From the NCBI GenBank assembly GCA_013214715.1, contig JABSSB010000144.1, positions 1 through 16,609 of the forward strand: 16,609 nt of DNA, in the 5' to 3' direction. Positions 1 through 6,962 of this stretch are shown here, piece after piece. The position numbers were made by a program, and so were the translations under genes. The notes beneath the pieces were generated by a model. That model did not search any database and was not told the origin of the DNA. It worked only from the letters and a program-made list of their open reading frames with translations. Numbering within the stretch: the stretch's first letter is position 1; every line of letters begins with the position of its first letter. Source of the DNA: Paracoccaceae bacterium. GTDB lineage: Bacteria; Pseudomonadota; Alphaproteobacteria; Rhodobacterales; Rhodobacteraceae.

Positions 1-441
1 TTCAACACCTATGTGCTGCTGGCTCTGGTGGGCGTACTGGGCCTGTCGATCCGTGATCTTGCCACAAGGCGTGCCCCGGCCACTGTGTCCTCGTTGCAGA
101 TGTCGTTCTATGGCTTCCTGATGGGTCTGCCTGCGGCTGGCCTGCTGGCGATCTACAGCGGGGATCCGTGGGTTGCGCCGGATGCGCGGCTGGTGGGGTT
201 GTTGATCGCCTCGGTCGTGATCGGGCCGCTTGGGTATTACGCCGTTACTGCCGCGATGCGCGTAGGAGAGGTGTCATTTGTCACGCCATTTCGCTATTCG
301 CGCATGGTCTTTGCGCTGGTCATCGCCATACTGGTCTTTGGCGAAAGACCCGATGGCATGATGTTGTTTGGCACGGCAATTATCATCGCGTCTGGCCTCT
401 ACACACTGTGGCGTGAGCGCAATCAATCGCGTTTGCGCTAA
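1..441 (+). CDS. DMT-superfamily (EamA) permease, C-terminal part
   Basis: This is the 3' part of an inner-membrane EamA/RhaT-type transporter; the reading frame is open to base 1, so the true start lies upstream of the window. About 146 residues are present. The visible part has four or five hydrophobic stretches (near the window start, then around the residues encoded at 95-165, 195-250, 305-345 and 355-405). The RYSRMVFA...VFGERPD block near the end is the usual last-repeat signature of EamA proteins, where the penultimate helix carries a conserved Pro/Glu region (FGERP). A short basic tail (WRERNQSRLR) would be cytoplasmic. The family exports or imports small metabolites; the substrate cannot be read from sequence. 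It ends 68 nt before eno on the same strand. The family is quite certain, the specific role unknown. Confidence 0.9.
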   Translation, partial: FNTYVLLALVGVLGLSIRDLATRRAPATVSSLQMSFYGFLMGLPAAGLLAIYSGDPWVAPDARLVGLLIASVVIGPLGYYAVTAAMRVGEVSFVTPFRYSRMVFALVIAILVFGERPDGMMLFGTAIIIASGLYTLWRERNQSRLR

Positions 442-509
442 CATAGGGCTTTCCATGATGCCGCAGCGCGGCTAAGACGCAGGGGCAATTTCAGCTTTCG
501 GAGCGCCCC

Positions 510-1784
510 ATGAGCACGATCATCGACATCCACGCCCGCGAAATCCTTGATAGCCGGGGCAACCCGACGGTCGAGGTTGACGTCACGCTTGAAGATGGCA
601 CCCTGGGCCGCGCGGCGGTGCCGTCGGGCGCGTCGACCGGGGCCTATGAGGCGGTTGAAAAGCGCGATGGCGACGCGTCGCGCTATAAAGGGAAAGGCGT
701 GCTTGAGGCGGTCAATGCGGTGAATGGCGAAATCGCCGACACACTCAGTGGGTTTGACGCTACGGAACAGGTGGCCGTGGATGCCGCGATGATCGAGCTC
801 GACGGCACCGAGAACAAAGGTCGTCTGGGCGCAAATGCGATCCTTGGCGTATCGCTGGCGGTGGCCAAGGCCGCGGCAGAGTTCACCAGCCAACCTTTGT
901 ATCGCTATGTCGGGGGCACCTCGGCGCGGGTTTTGCCGGTGCCGATGATGAACATCATCAATGGCGGCGAACATGCCGACAACCCGATCGACATTCAGGA
1001 ATTCATGATCATGCCGGTCGCGGCACAGAGCATCCGGGACGCGGTGCGCATGGGCTCCGAAATATTCCACACGCTGAAAAAAGAGCTTTCGGCGGCGGGT
1101 CTGTCGACGGGCATCGGAGATGAGGGCGGGTTTGCGCCCAATCTCAGCTCGACCCGCGATGCGCTGGATTTCATTCTGAAATCTATCGAAACCGCTGGTT
1201 ACAAGCCCGGCGAAGACATCTATCTGGCGCTAGATTGCGCGGCGACCGAGTATTTCAAAGATGGCGCCTATGTTCTGGCGGGCGAAGGCAAGACGCTGAC
1301 ATCGGGCGAAAACGTGGCCTATCTTGAAGCGCTGGTGAATGAGTATCCGATCATCTCAATCGAAGACGGCATGTCCGAAGATGATTGGGAGGGTTGGGCC
1401 GCGCTGACTGAAACGCTAGGAGACCGGGTGCAGCTGGTGGGCGACGATCTGTTCGTGACCAATCCCGAAAGGCTGGCCGATGGCATCGCGCGCGGCTGCG
1501 CCAATTCGATGTTGGTGAAGGTGAATCAGATCGGCACGCTGACCGAAACGCTGACGGCGGTCGATATGGCGCATCGCGCGCGCTATACCAATGTGATGTC
1601 GCACCGGTCGGGCGAGACCGAGGATGCCACAATTGCCGACTTGGCGGTGGCCACGAATTGTGGACAGATCAAGACCGGCTCTCTCGCGCGGTCGGACCGC
1701 TTGGCGAAATACAACCAGTTGATCCGGATCGAAGAGAGCCTGGGCGACAGCGCGTTTTATGCCGGGGCGTCGATCCTTCGCTAA
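510..1784 (+). CDS. eno: Enolase (phosphopyruvate hydratase)
   Basis: Cytosolic glycolytic enzyme that interconverts 2-phosphoglycerate and phosphoenolpyruvate; it also belongs to the RNA degradosome in some bacteria. The 424-residue length is normal for bacterial enolase. The N-terminal domain opens with AREILDSRGNPTVE (9-22) and the mobile loop GASTGAYEA (40-48). Catalytic and Mg-binding positions are all present: E164 (QEFM), E205 (GDEGGF), D242 (LALD), E285 (SIEDGM), D312 (GDDLF), K337 (LVKVNQ), the signature MSHRSGETED at 363-372 and K388 (IKTGS). The start is supported by a GGAG ribosome-binding site at 500-503, 6 nt before ATG, and by the canonical MSTIIDIHARE beginning. The gene stands alone between the permease and a strong hairpin terminator. 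Nothing is unusual about it. Confidence 0.99.
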   Translation: MSTIIDIHAREILDSRGNPTVEVDVTLEDGTLGRAAVPSGASTGAYEAVEKRDGDASRYKGKGVLEAVNAVNGEIADTLSGFDATEQVAVDAAMIELDGTENKGRLGANAILGVSLAVAKAAAEFTSQPLYRYVGGTSARVLPVPMMNIINGGEHADNPIDIQEFMIMPVAAQSIRDAVRMGSEIFHTLKKELSAAGLSTGIGDEGGFAPNLSSTRDALDFILKSIETAGYKPGEDIYLALDCAATEYFKDGAYVLAGEGKTLTSGENVAYLEALVNEYPIISIEDGMSEDDWEGWAALTETLGDRVQLVGDDLFVTNPERLADGIARGCANSMLVKVNQIGTLTETLTAVDMAHRARYTNVMSHRSGETEDATIADLAVATNCGQIKTGSLARSDRLAKYNQLIRIEESLGDSAFYAGASILR

Positions 1785-1788
1785 GGGG

Positions 1789-1810
1789 GCGGCGGGGTTC
1801 ACCCCGCCGC
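1789..1810. terminator. Shared hairpin terminator between eno and the convergent acetyltransferase gene
   Basis: Perfect 9-bp inverted repeat, GCGGCGGGG / CCCCGCCGC, with a TTCA loop. It starts 5 nt after the eno stop codon and ends 4 nt before the stop codon of the minus-strand GNAT gene. There is no clear T-run on either side, so it fits the GC-rich, U-poor hairpins often seen at convergent gene ends in alphaproteobacteria. Termination in both directions is inferred from position. Confidence 0.7.
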
Positions 1811-1814
1811 TGCG

Positions 1815-2270
1815 TCAGCGCAGTTCGCGGCTCATCAGCTTGTATTTGTCCCGGGTGACAAAGCCGTTGCGTCGATACAGCCGCAGGGCAGGTTCATTGT
1901 CATGCGCCACCTCAAGATGCAACGCATGCAAGCCCGCTTGCCCCAGCGCCTTGCCAAGGCTTTGCAGCACTTCGGTGGCCACGCCTCGTCCGCGCACGCC
2001 GGGGCGGATGTAAAACTCGTCGATGAATCCGTCCATGCCGCCAAACTCCAGCGACCAGCCAAAAGTGATCACGATATAGCCGATGGGTGCACGCTGCGGG
2101 CCGATCAGATAGACCGCGCCATGCGGGCTGCCGTCAAGCAAGGGCGCCAAGGCGGCATGCCGCGCCTCTTCCCCCAGATCGGGCACGCCTTCCTCGACGT
2201 GAAACGCCGCGACCAAGGGCATCAAGACCTTCAGATCGGCAGGGCGGGCCAGATGCAGCGCCGCGCTCAC
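1815..2270 (-). CDS. GNAT-family N-acetyltransferase
   Basis: 151-residue single-domain GNAT (Gcn5-related) acetyltransferase. It transfers an acetyl group from acetyl-CoA to an amine; the substrate is unknown. Motif A is clear: the strand DGFIDEFYIRP (80-90) leads into the pyrophosphate-binding loop VRGRGVATEV (92-101), and motif B follows as HLEVAHDNEPALRLYRRNGF (118-137). No signal peptide or membrane segment is seen, so it should be cytosolic. The start is GTG, and GTGA overlaps the stop codon of the upstream nucleoside hydrolase gene by 4 nt, so translation is probably coupled; a weak AAAGG lies about 13 nt upstream. It is the last gene of the mazG > hydrolase > GNAT unit and ends at the hairpin shared with eno. 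Confidence 0.92.
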   Translation of the reverse strand: MSAALHLARPADLKVLMPLVAAFHVEEGVPDLGEEARHAALAPLLDGSPHGAVYLIGPQRAPIGYIVITFGWSLEFGGMDGFIDEFYIRPGVRGRGVATEVLQSLGKALGQAGLHALHLEVAHDNEPALRLYRRNGFVTRDKYKLMSRELR

Positions 2271-3208
2271 AGCCGGGCCAGCCTTTCGCTCAGCAGCTCA
2301 AAGAAACCATCGGCATCAAGATCCCCGATGAAAAGCGCGTTTGGCTCGCGCCCTGAGACGCGCCACCAATCGGCCACGGTCATGCCCAGCGTCAAATCAG
2401 AGCCGGTTTCGACCATCACATTCACATGCCGGCCCGAGAATAGGTCTGGCCGGATCAGATAGGCGGTCACGCACGGGTCGTGCAGTGGCGCCCCGGCAGA
2501 GCCGTATTTTTCCAGATCAAACCGTTCAAAGAAATCGGTCATCTCGGCCACGGCCGGGCCGACCCGGTTGGGGATGGCGCGAAAGGCATCGTTTCTCGCC
2601 TTGGTCACCAGGGCCCTATGGGTCACGTCCAATGGCATCACGACGATATCGACGCCGGATCTGAACACGATATCAGCGGCTTCGGGGTCGACATAAATGT
2701 TGAATTCCGCCGTTGGCGTGATGTTGCCCACCTCGAAATATGCCCCGCCCATCAACACGATCTGCTGTACGCGCTCGACAATATCCGGAGCCCTCTGGAA
2801 CGCCGTGGCGATATTGGTAAGCGGGCCCAGCGGGCAGAGCGTGACGGTTCCCGGTGCTTCGCTGCGCAGCGTGTCGATGATGAAATCGACGGCATGTCCG
2901 TCCTGCAGCGGCATCACCGGGTCGGGCAGCACGGGGCCATCCAGGCCGGTCTTGCCATGCACATGCTCGGCCGTGACCAGTTTGCGCGTCAGCGGCGCGT
3001 CGCACCCGGCGTAAACCTTTGCGTTAGGATGTCCTGCCAACTCACAGACAATACGTGCATTTTTGGAGGTCAGCGCCAGCGGTACATTGCCTGCCACAGT
3101 GGTGATGCCCAGCACCTCGATCTCGTCGGGGCTGGCCAGTGCCAGCAGGATCGCCACGGCGTCATCCTGGCCCGGATCTGTGTCGATGATGATCTTGCGC
3201 GGGCTCAT
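2267..3208 (-). CDS. Inosine-uridine preferring nucleoside hydrolase (IunH/Rih type)
   Basis: Ca2+-dependent nucleoside N-ribohydrolase that splits ribonucleosides into base and ribose for salvage. It has 313 residues, the normal length. The Asp cluster DTDPGQDDA (9-17) is the N-terminal family signature and forms the Ca site. Further conserved parts are TTVAGNV (36-42), PLGPLTNIA (126-134), VLMGGAYFEVGN (151-162), EFNIYVDPEAA (168-178), and the C-terminal catalytic/metal pair H243-D244 in PLHDP. A longer open frame reaches 3256, but ATG at 3206-3208 is chosen because IIIDTDPGQDD must sit near the N-terminus, AGGGAGG lies 7-13 nt upstream, and the codon overlaps the mazG stop as ATGA. Whether it prefers purines or pyrimidines cannot be decided here. 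The cytosolic location is inferred from the absence of a signal peptide. Confidence 0.96.
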   Translation of the reverse strand: MSPRKIIIDTDPGQDDAVAILLALASPDEIEVLGITTVAGNVPLALTSKNARIVCELAGHPNAKVYAGCDAPLTRKLVTAEHVHGKTGLDGPVLPDPVMPLQDGHAVDFIIDTLRSEAPGTVTLCPLGPLTNIATAFQRAPDIVERVQQIVLMGGAYFEVGNITPTAEFNIYVDPEAADIVFRSGVDIVVMPLDVTHRALVTKARNDAFRAIPNRVGPAVAEMTDFFERFDLEKYGSAGAPLHDPCVTAYLIRPDLFSGRHVNVMVETGSDLTLGMTVADWWRVSGREPNALFIGDLDADGFFELLSERLARL

Positions 3209-4038
3209 GCCTTGGCCTCCCTGGCGGCTTTTTCGTCTGCTTTGACCTCGTCCCATAACGCGTCCATCTCGGCAAGGTCGCTGTCTTCGGGGCGCTTGCC
3301 ACGGGCGGAAAGCCGCGCTTCGACAGCTTCAAACCGTCGAATGAACTTGGCATTGGTGCGGCGCAGGGCGGCTTCGGGATCCACGTTCAGATGCCGCGCC
3401 AGATTGGCGACAACAAACAGCAGATCACCCATTTCCTCTTCAATCTCATCCGCGCTGAGATTGTCGCGCGCGTCGATCAGTTCCTGGCTTTCTTCGGCGA
3501 TCTTGGCGATCACATGGCCCGCATCAGGCCAGTCAAACCCAACGCGCGCGGCGCGTTTTTGCAGCTTATAGGCCCGCAGCAGGGCCGGAAGATTGCCTGC
3601 CACGCCCTCCAACGCGCCTTTTTGTTCTTTGCCCGCGCGCTCGGCGGCCTTGATCTGTTCCCAATCGCGGGTCTGCTGTTCGGCCGATTTGTCCCGGTTT
3701 TCATCCCCGAACACATGCGGATGCCGCGCAACCATTTTGTCGGAGACATGCTGCACCACCGATTGAAAGCTGAAATGCCCTGCCTCGGTTCCCATTTGGG
3801 TGAAATAGACGGTTTGCAGCAGCAGATCGCCCAATTCGCCCTCCAACTCGCCCCAGGCCTGTCTTTCGATCGCGTCGGCCACCTCATAGGCTTCTTCGAT
3901 CGTGTAGGGTGCGATCGTGTTGAAATCCTGTTCGATATCCCACGGGCAGCCAGTATCCGGGTCGCGTAGACGGCGCATGATTTCCAGCAATCGCTCGATC
4001 CCGGCGGATTGGTCGTGGATCAAAGGGTTTTCGGCCAT
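3205..4038 (-). CDS. mazG: Nucleoside triphosphate pyrophosphohydrolase MazG
   Basis: Hydrolyses (d)NTPs to NMP and pyrophosphate; in Escherichia coli it clears abnormal nucleotides and can lower ppGpp. The 277 residues contain the two MazG repeats expected of the full-length protein. Repeat 1 has CPWDIEQDF (31-39), IEEAYEVADAIE (47-58) and GELGDLLLQ (67-75). Repeat 2 has EESQELIDA (182-190) and EEMGDLLFVV (201-210). These EExxE plus ExxD sets bind Mg. The C-terminal KFIRRFEAVE is also typical. The frame is open to 4143, but ATG at 4036-4038 (MAENPLIHDQ) is preferred because a GGGAG ribosome-binding site lies 7 nt upstream; MDAIEREN, starting at 4074, is the main alternative. It is the first gene of a minus-strand unit and is divergent from the amidohydrolase gene, with only 64 nt between the starts. 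Confidence 0.96.
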   Translation of the reverse strand: MAENPLIHDQSAGIERLLEIMRRLRDPDTGCPWDIEQDFNTIAPYTIEEAYEVADAIERQAWGELEGELGDLLLQTVYFTQMGTEAGHFSFQSVVQHVSDKMVARHPHVFGDENRDKSAEQQTRDWEQIKAAERAGKEQKGALEGVAGNLPALLRAYKLQKRAARVGFDWPDAGHVIAKIAEESQELIDARDNLSADEIEEEMGDLLFVVANLARHLNVDPEAALRRTNAKFIRRFEAVEARLSARGKRPEDSDLAEMDALWDEVKADEKAAREAKA

Positions 4039-4102
4039 TGCGGTGCTCCCGTTCTCGCGCTCTATTGCATCCATTCCAGCGTGCGCCACAGGAGTCCAGC
4101 CC

Positions 4103-5275
4103 ATGCCCGTCATCAATCGCATTGCAGAGTTTTCCGAGGACATGAAGACATGGCGTCGCCATATTCATGCGCATCCGGAAATCGAGTTGGACTGCCCCGA
4201 AACGGCGGCCTTTGTGGTGGAGCGGCTGAAAAGCTTTGGCGTGGATGAAATTCATGAAGGTTGGGCCAAGACCGGTGTTGTGGCGATCATCAACGGACAG
4301 GCGGATGGGCCGACCATGGGGTTGCGCGCGGATATGGATGCGCTGCCGATGCAGGAGGAAACGGGGCTGGACTATGCGTCCACCGTGGCGGGGCGGATGC
4401 ATGCTTGCGGGCATGACGGGCACACCACGATGCTTTTGGGCGCGGCGCGGTATCTGGCGGAGACGCGGAATTTCGCCGGGCGCGTGGCGCTGATCTTTCA
4501 GCCCGGTGAGGAAGAAGGCGGTGGCGCGGGCGTGATGGTGGACGAAGGTCTGATGGAGGCATTTGAGATTGCGCAGGTCTATGGCATCCACACCACGCCG
4601 GGCCGCGATCTGGGGGAGTTTTACACCACGCGCACTGCGCTTATGGCGGCAGTGGACACATTCACCGTGCATATTCAGGGCAAAGGTGGGCATGGGGCTT
4701 ATCCGCATGAAACCGTCGATCCGGTGATGGCGGCCTGTGGCATGGCGCAGGCGATCCAGACCATCCTCAGCCGCAATCACAACCCGTTGGATGATCTGGT
4801 GATTTCGGTCACGCAAATTCATGCCGGCACAGTCAGCAATGTGATCCCCGAAAATGCGATGATCAACGGCACGATCCGCACCTTTGACCCGGAGGTGCAG
4901 AAAATGGTCATGCGCCGGATGCAGGAGGTCGTGGACGGGCAGGCGGTCTCTTTCGGGGTGACGGCTGAGCTGGAGTATGAGGTCGGTTATCCCGCAACGA
5001 TCAATGATGCAGCCAAGGCCGAATTTGCCTGCGATGTGGCGGCCGAAATCGCCGGAGCAGATCGCGTTGATCTGGGCGTTGGTCGCGAAATGGGGGCCGA
5101 GGATTTTTCCTATATGTTGCAGAAGCGTCCCGGTGCCTATCTGTTTTTGGGTCAAGGCGCGGCTGCGGGCTTGCACCATCCGAAATTTGATTTCAACGAC
5201 GAGGCCGCGCCTTTTGGGGCAAGCTATTTCGTGCGCCTGGTCGAGCGTGCGCAACCATTGAACACAGGGGCATAA
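4103..5275 (+). CDS. M20D-family amidohydrolase (hippurate hydrolase / N-acyl amino acid deacylase type)
   Basis: Metal-dependent amidohydrolase of 390 residues, resembling HipO, AbgA and ILR1-like peptidase M20D enzymes, which cut the amide bond of N-acylated amino acids or amines. The first lines RRHIHAHPEIELDCPET (18-34) and LRADMDALP (74-82) are typical. Metal ligands are visible: C102 and H104 in HACGHDGHT, the Glu cluster PGEEE (134-138), H163 (YGIHTTPG) and H358/H359 near the C-terminus (GLHHPKFDF). The lid/dimer-domain motif GKGGHGAYPH is at 193-202 and AEDFSYM at 332-338. The start has AGGAG about 8 nt upstream (4090-4094). It is separated from the agmatinase-family gene by 1 nt, so the two probably act on one pathway. 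The substrate is unknown. The Cys in the metal site is the usual M20D feature. Confidence 0.93.
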   Translation: MPVINRIAEFSEDMKTWRRHIHAHPEIELDCPETAAFVVERLKSFGVDEIHEGWAKTGVVAIINGQADGPTMGLRADMDALPMQEETGLDYASTVAGRMHACGHDGHTTMLLGAARYLAETRNFAGRVALIFQPGEEEGGGAGVMVDEGLMEAFEIAQVYGIHTTPGRDLGEFYTTRTALMAAVDTFTVHIQGKGGHGAYPHETVDPVMAACGMAQAIQTILSRNHNPLDDLVISVTQIHAGTVSNVIPENAMINGTIRTFDPEVQKMVMRRMQEVVDGQAVSFGVTAELEYEVGYPATINDAAKAEFACDVAAEIAGADRVDLGVGREMGAEDFSYMLQKRPGAYLFLGQGAAAGLHHPKFDFNDEAAPFGASYFVRLVERAQPLNTGA

Positions 5276-5276
5276 G

Positions 5277-6254
5277 ATGGGGCTGGAAGCAGCATCGGAA
5301 CAGGTTGATCAGGCGATCACGCGCGAGGATTTGCGCGGGGAGACGCAGGAAAACACCTTTGGCGGGGCGACGTCCTTCCTACGGCGGAAATATTCCAAGG
5401 ATCTGTCGGGCGTGGATATGGCTGTGACCGGCGTGCCGTTTGATCTTGCAGTGACCAACCGGCCCGGAACGCGCTTTGGTCCGCGTGCGATCCGCGAGGC
5501 GTCGACGCTGCAGCCTTTTGACCGGCCTTATGGGTGGGATTTTTCGGTGATGGAGGAGTTTGCCATCACCGATTATGGCGATCTGGCCTATGATTATGCC
5601 AAGCTGCAGAATTTCCCACCGGCACTGACCGCGCATATTCGCACACTCCTGCAAGCGGGGGTGGCGCCGGTTGTTCTGGGGGGCGATCACTACATCACCT
5701 ATCCGATCCTGAAAGCCTATGCCGAGGCGTTTGGGCCGATGTCGCTTTTGCAGTTTGACGCGCATTCCGACACCTGGCCCGATGATGACCCGGATCGGAT
5801 CGATCACGGCACCATGTTCTACAAGGCGGTGAAAGAGGGGCTGGTGGACCCGTCGCGATCGGTGCAGGTGGGTATCCGGACCTATAATGAAGATCCGCTG
5901 GGCGTTCACACAATTGATGCGCGCGAAGTGCATGAGCGTGGGCCAGTGGCCACGGCCGAGAAGATCAAAGACATTTTGGGCGATGCGCCCACCTATCTGA
6001 GCTTTGACATTGACGGGCTGGACCCGGCTTTTGCGCCGGGCACGGGGACGCCGGTCTGGGGCGGGCTGACCAGCGGGCAGGCGGCCATCATGCTGCGTGA
6101 TATCGCCGGGATCAATATTCGCGGCGGCGATGTCGTGGAAGTGTCGCCCGCCTATGACACGACGGGGGCCACGGCGGTGGCAGGCGCCCATGTGGCAACG
6201 GAGATTTTGCAACTGATCGGCACTCGGTTACGGGCAGAACGGGGCAGCGCCTAG
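5277..6254 (+). CDS. Agmatinase-family ureohydrolase (arginase superfamily)
   Basis: Mn-dependent ureohydrolase of 325 residues; the family splits a guanidino compound into urea and an amine (agmatine to putrescine in SpeB). All six metal ligands are present: H138 (GGDH), D161, H163 and D165 (FDAHSDTW), D244 and D246 (SFDIDGLDP). Further agmatinase-like blocks are FGPRAIREAS (67-76), DHGTMFYKA (176-184) and FAPGTGTPVWGGLTS (252-266). ATG lies 1 nt after the upstream stop, with AGGGG at 5266-5270. Many roseobacters annotate such proteins as speB, but the superfamily also includes guanidinobutyrase, guanidinopropionase and guanidine hydrolase, and sequence alone does not choose between them. 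Pairing with an M20D deacylase suggests an N-acylated guanidino substrate or a two-step degradation of a guanidino compound; this is inference. Confidence 0.93.
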   Translation: MGLEAASEQVDQAITREDLRGETQENTFGGATSFLRRKYSKDLSGVDMAVTGVPFDLAVTNRPGTRFGPRAIREASTLQPFDRPYGWDFSVMEEFAITDYGDLAYDYAKLQNFPPALTAHIRTLLQAGVAPVVLGGDHYITYPILKAYAEAFGPMSLLQFDAHSDTWPDDDPDRIDHGTMFYKAVKEGLVDPSRSVQVGIRTYNEDPLGVHTIDAREVHERGPVATAEKIKDILGDAPTYLSFDIDGLDPAFAPGTGTPVWGGLTSGQAAIMLRDIAGINIRGGDVVEVSPAYDTTGATAVAGAHVATEILQLIGTRLRAERGSA

Positions 6255-6325
6255 CGCCCCGCGCCGGGGTCGGACCGCGTCCCGGCTGCCGGTTGCGGGT
6301 GCAACCGGTTCCCGGACCCGGGCTA

Positions 6326-6350
6326 AAGCCGGGGTCTACGCCCCCGGCTT
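6326..6350 (+). terminator. Candidate terminator hairpin downstream of the ureohydrolase gene
   Basis: Perfect 9-bp arms AAGCCGGGG (6326-6334) and CCCCGGCTT (6342-6350) with a 7-nt loop, 72 nt after the stop codon. The 3' side reads CTTCTTCACG, so there is only a weak pyrimidine tail. It is one of several neighbouring hairpins and may instead be a repeat element or an mRNA-stabilising structure. Confidence 0.4.
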
Positions 6351-6432
6351 CTTCACGCCCGCGCCCGGCAGCGCGGGAGCCTTTCGCGGTCCTTGACTGG
6401 GCGTCACCGGGCGATCGGCAACGCCTTGTCCC

Positions 6433-6452
6433 GCCCCCGGCAGGCCGGGGGC
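6433..6452. repeat. Perfect 9-bp GC palindrome with 2-nt spacer
   Basis: GCCCCCGGC, AG, GCCGGGGGC. It is the most compact hairpin of the cluster and lies about 95 nt before the DUF1499 gene. Its core CCCCCGGC is shared with the hairpin at 6326-6350, which suggests repeated copies of one small intergenic element. Confidence 0.55.
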
Positions 6453-6548
6453 AAGCCAAGCCGAGGATGCTGCCCGCCGACGCCCCGTCATCCCCGGCGC
6501 TTTGTTGATCTTTTGCCCTATCTTTGGGAGAGAGGGAGGGAGGTTGCG

Positions 6549-6962
6549 ATGAAGGGTGGGAATATGATTGCTCTGGGTCTTTTGGGCATTGTTCTGGTGC
6601 TGGGTGCCTATATCCGGCTGGCTCCGAGTGATCCGGCCATCTGGCACAAAATGCCGGCCAATCTGGAGGTGGGCGATGGCGTCGGCTCAGCCGCGCGGCG
6701 TGTTGATGACCGTGGTGATACCTTGGCGCAGCTCGATGAGATCATTCGGAAGTCGCCCCGCACCAGCGTTCTGGCTGGCTCGGTCGAGGACGGGATGATC
6801 ACGTATATCACCCGCACGCCACTGGCGCGATTTCCCGATTACACCACCGTGCGGCAGAAGGCAGGGAGCGTGGAGCTGTATGGGCGTTTGCGCTTTGGCC
6901 GGTCAGATATGGGTGTCAATCGCAAGCGATTGGACGGGTGGCTCGCTCAGTTGCAGGTCTGA
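6549..6962 (+). CDS. DUF1499 domain protein, membrane-anchored
   Basis: 137 residues. An N-terminal hydrophobic helix (about 6-23, MIALGLLGIVLVLGAYIR) serves as membrane anchor or uncleaved signal, followed by a DUF1499 domain (about 28-137). Recognisable family features are SDPAIWHK (27-34), the DTLAQLDEII helix, TYITRTPLARFPDYTTV (86-102) and the closing GRSDMGVNRKRLDGWLAQL (117-135). The biochemical role of DUF1499 is not known; it should face the periplasm if the helix is an anchor. ATG at 6549 is chosen because AGGGAGGG lies just upstream and the membrane helix follows directly; the longer open frame to 6393 runs through the hairpin region and is not credible. Its last 60 nt are antisense to the end of the next gene. 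Confidence 0.87.
   Translation: MKGGNMIALGLLGIVLVLGAYIRLAPSDPAIWHKMPANLEVGDGVGSAARRVDDRGDTLAQLDEIIRKSPRTSVLAGSVEDGMITYITRTPLARFPDYTTVRQKAGSVELYGRLRFGRSDMGVNRKRLDGWLAQLQV

Larger units (their letters stand above)
6255..6548. other. Non-coding GC-rich interval with a series of stem-loops
   Basis: 294 nt between the ureohydrolase stop and the DUF1499 start, with no convincing open frame. At least five inverted repeats are readable: 6257-6269 (5-bp arms), 6289-6308 (CCGGTTGC/GCAACCGG), 6326-6350 (AAGCCGGGG/CCCCGGCTT), 6358-6377 (CCCGCGC/GCGCGGG) and 6433-6452 (GCCCCCGGC/GCCGGGGGC). The first ones could end the amidohydrolase/ureohydrolase transcript. The last 40 nt become less GC-rich and end in a purine-rich ribosome-binding stretch just before the DUF1499 ATG. 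No promoter is confidently seen. Confidence 0.7.

Noticed and set aside
438..1070. 210-codon minus-strand open frame opposite eno
   Set aside because: Antisense to the conserved enolase N-terminal half; His/Arg-rich shadow composition.
4039..4102. Divergent operator between mazG and the amidohydrolase gene
   Set aside because: Only 64 nt, with two ribosome-binding sites and no clear palindrome or -35/-10 pair; nothing could be supported.
3884..5254. 456-codon minus-strand open frame opposite the amidohydrolase
   Set aside because: It is antisense to a gene with all M20D motifs, is rich in His/Arg/Pro as expected for an antisense shadow in high-GC DNA, and contains no domain.
6293..6508. Plus-strand open frame in the hairpin region
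   Set aside because: It runs through several perfect inverted repeats and encodes Pro/Arg/Ala-rich low-complexity sequence, with no ribosome-binding site.
6255..6548. CRISPR array or tandem repeat
   Set aside because: The inverted repeats differ in sequence and spacing; there is no regular direct repeat with spacers.
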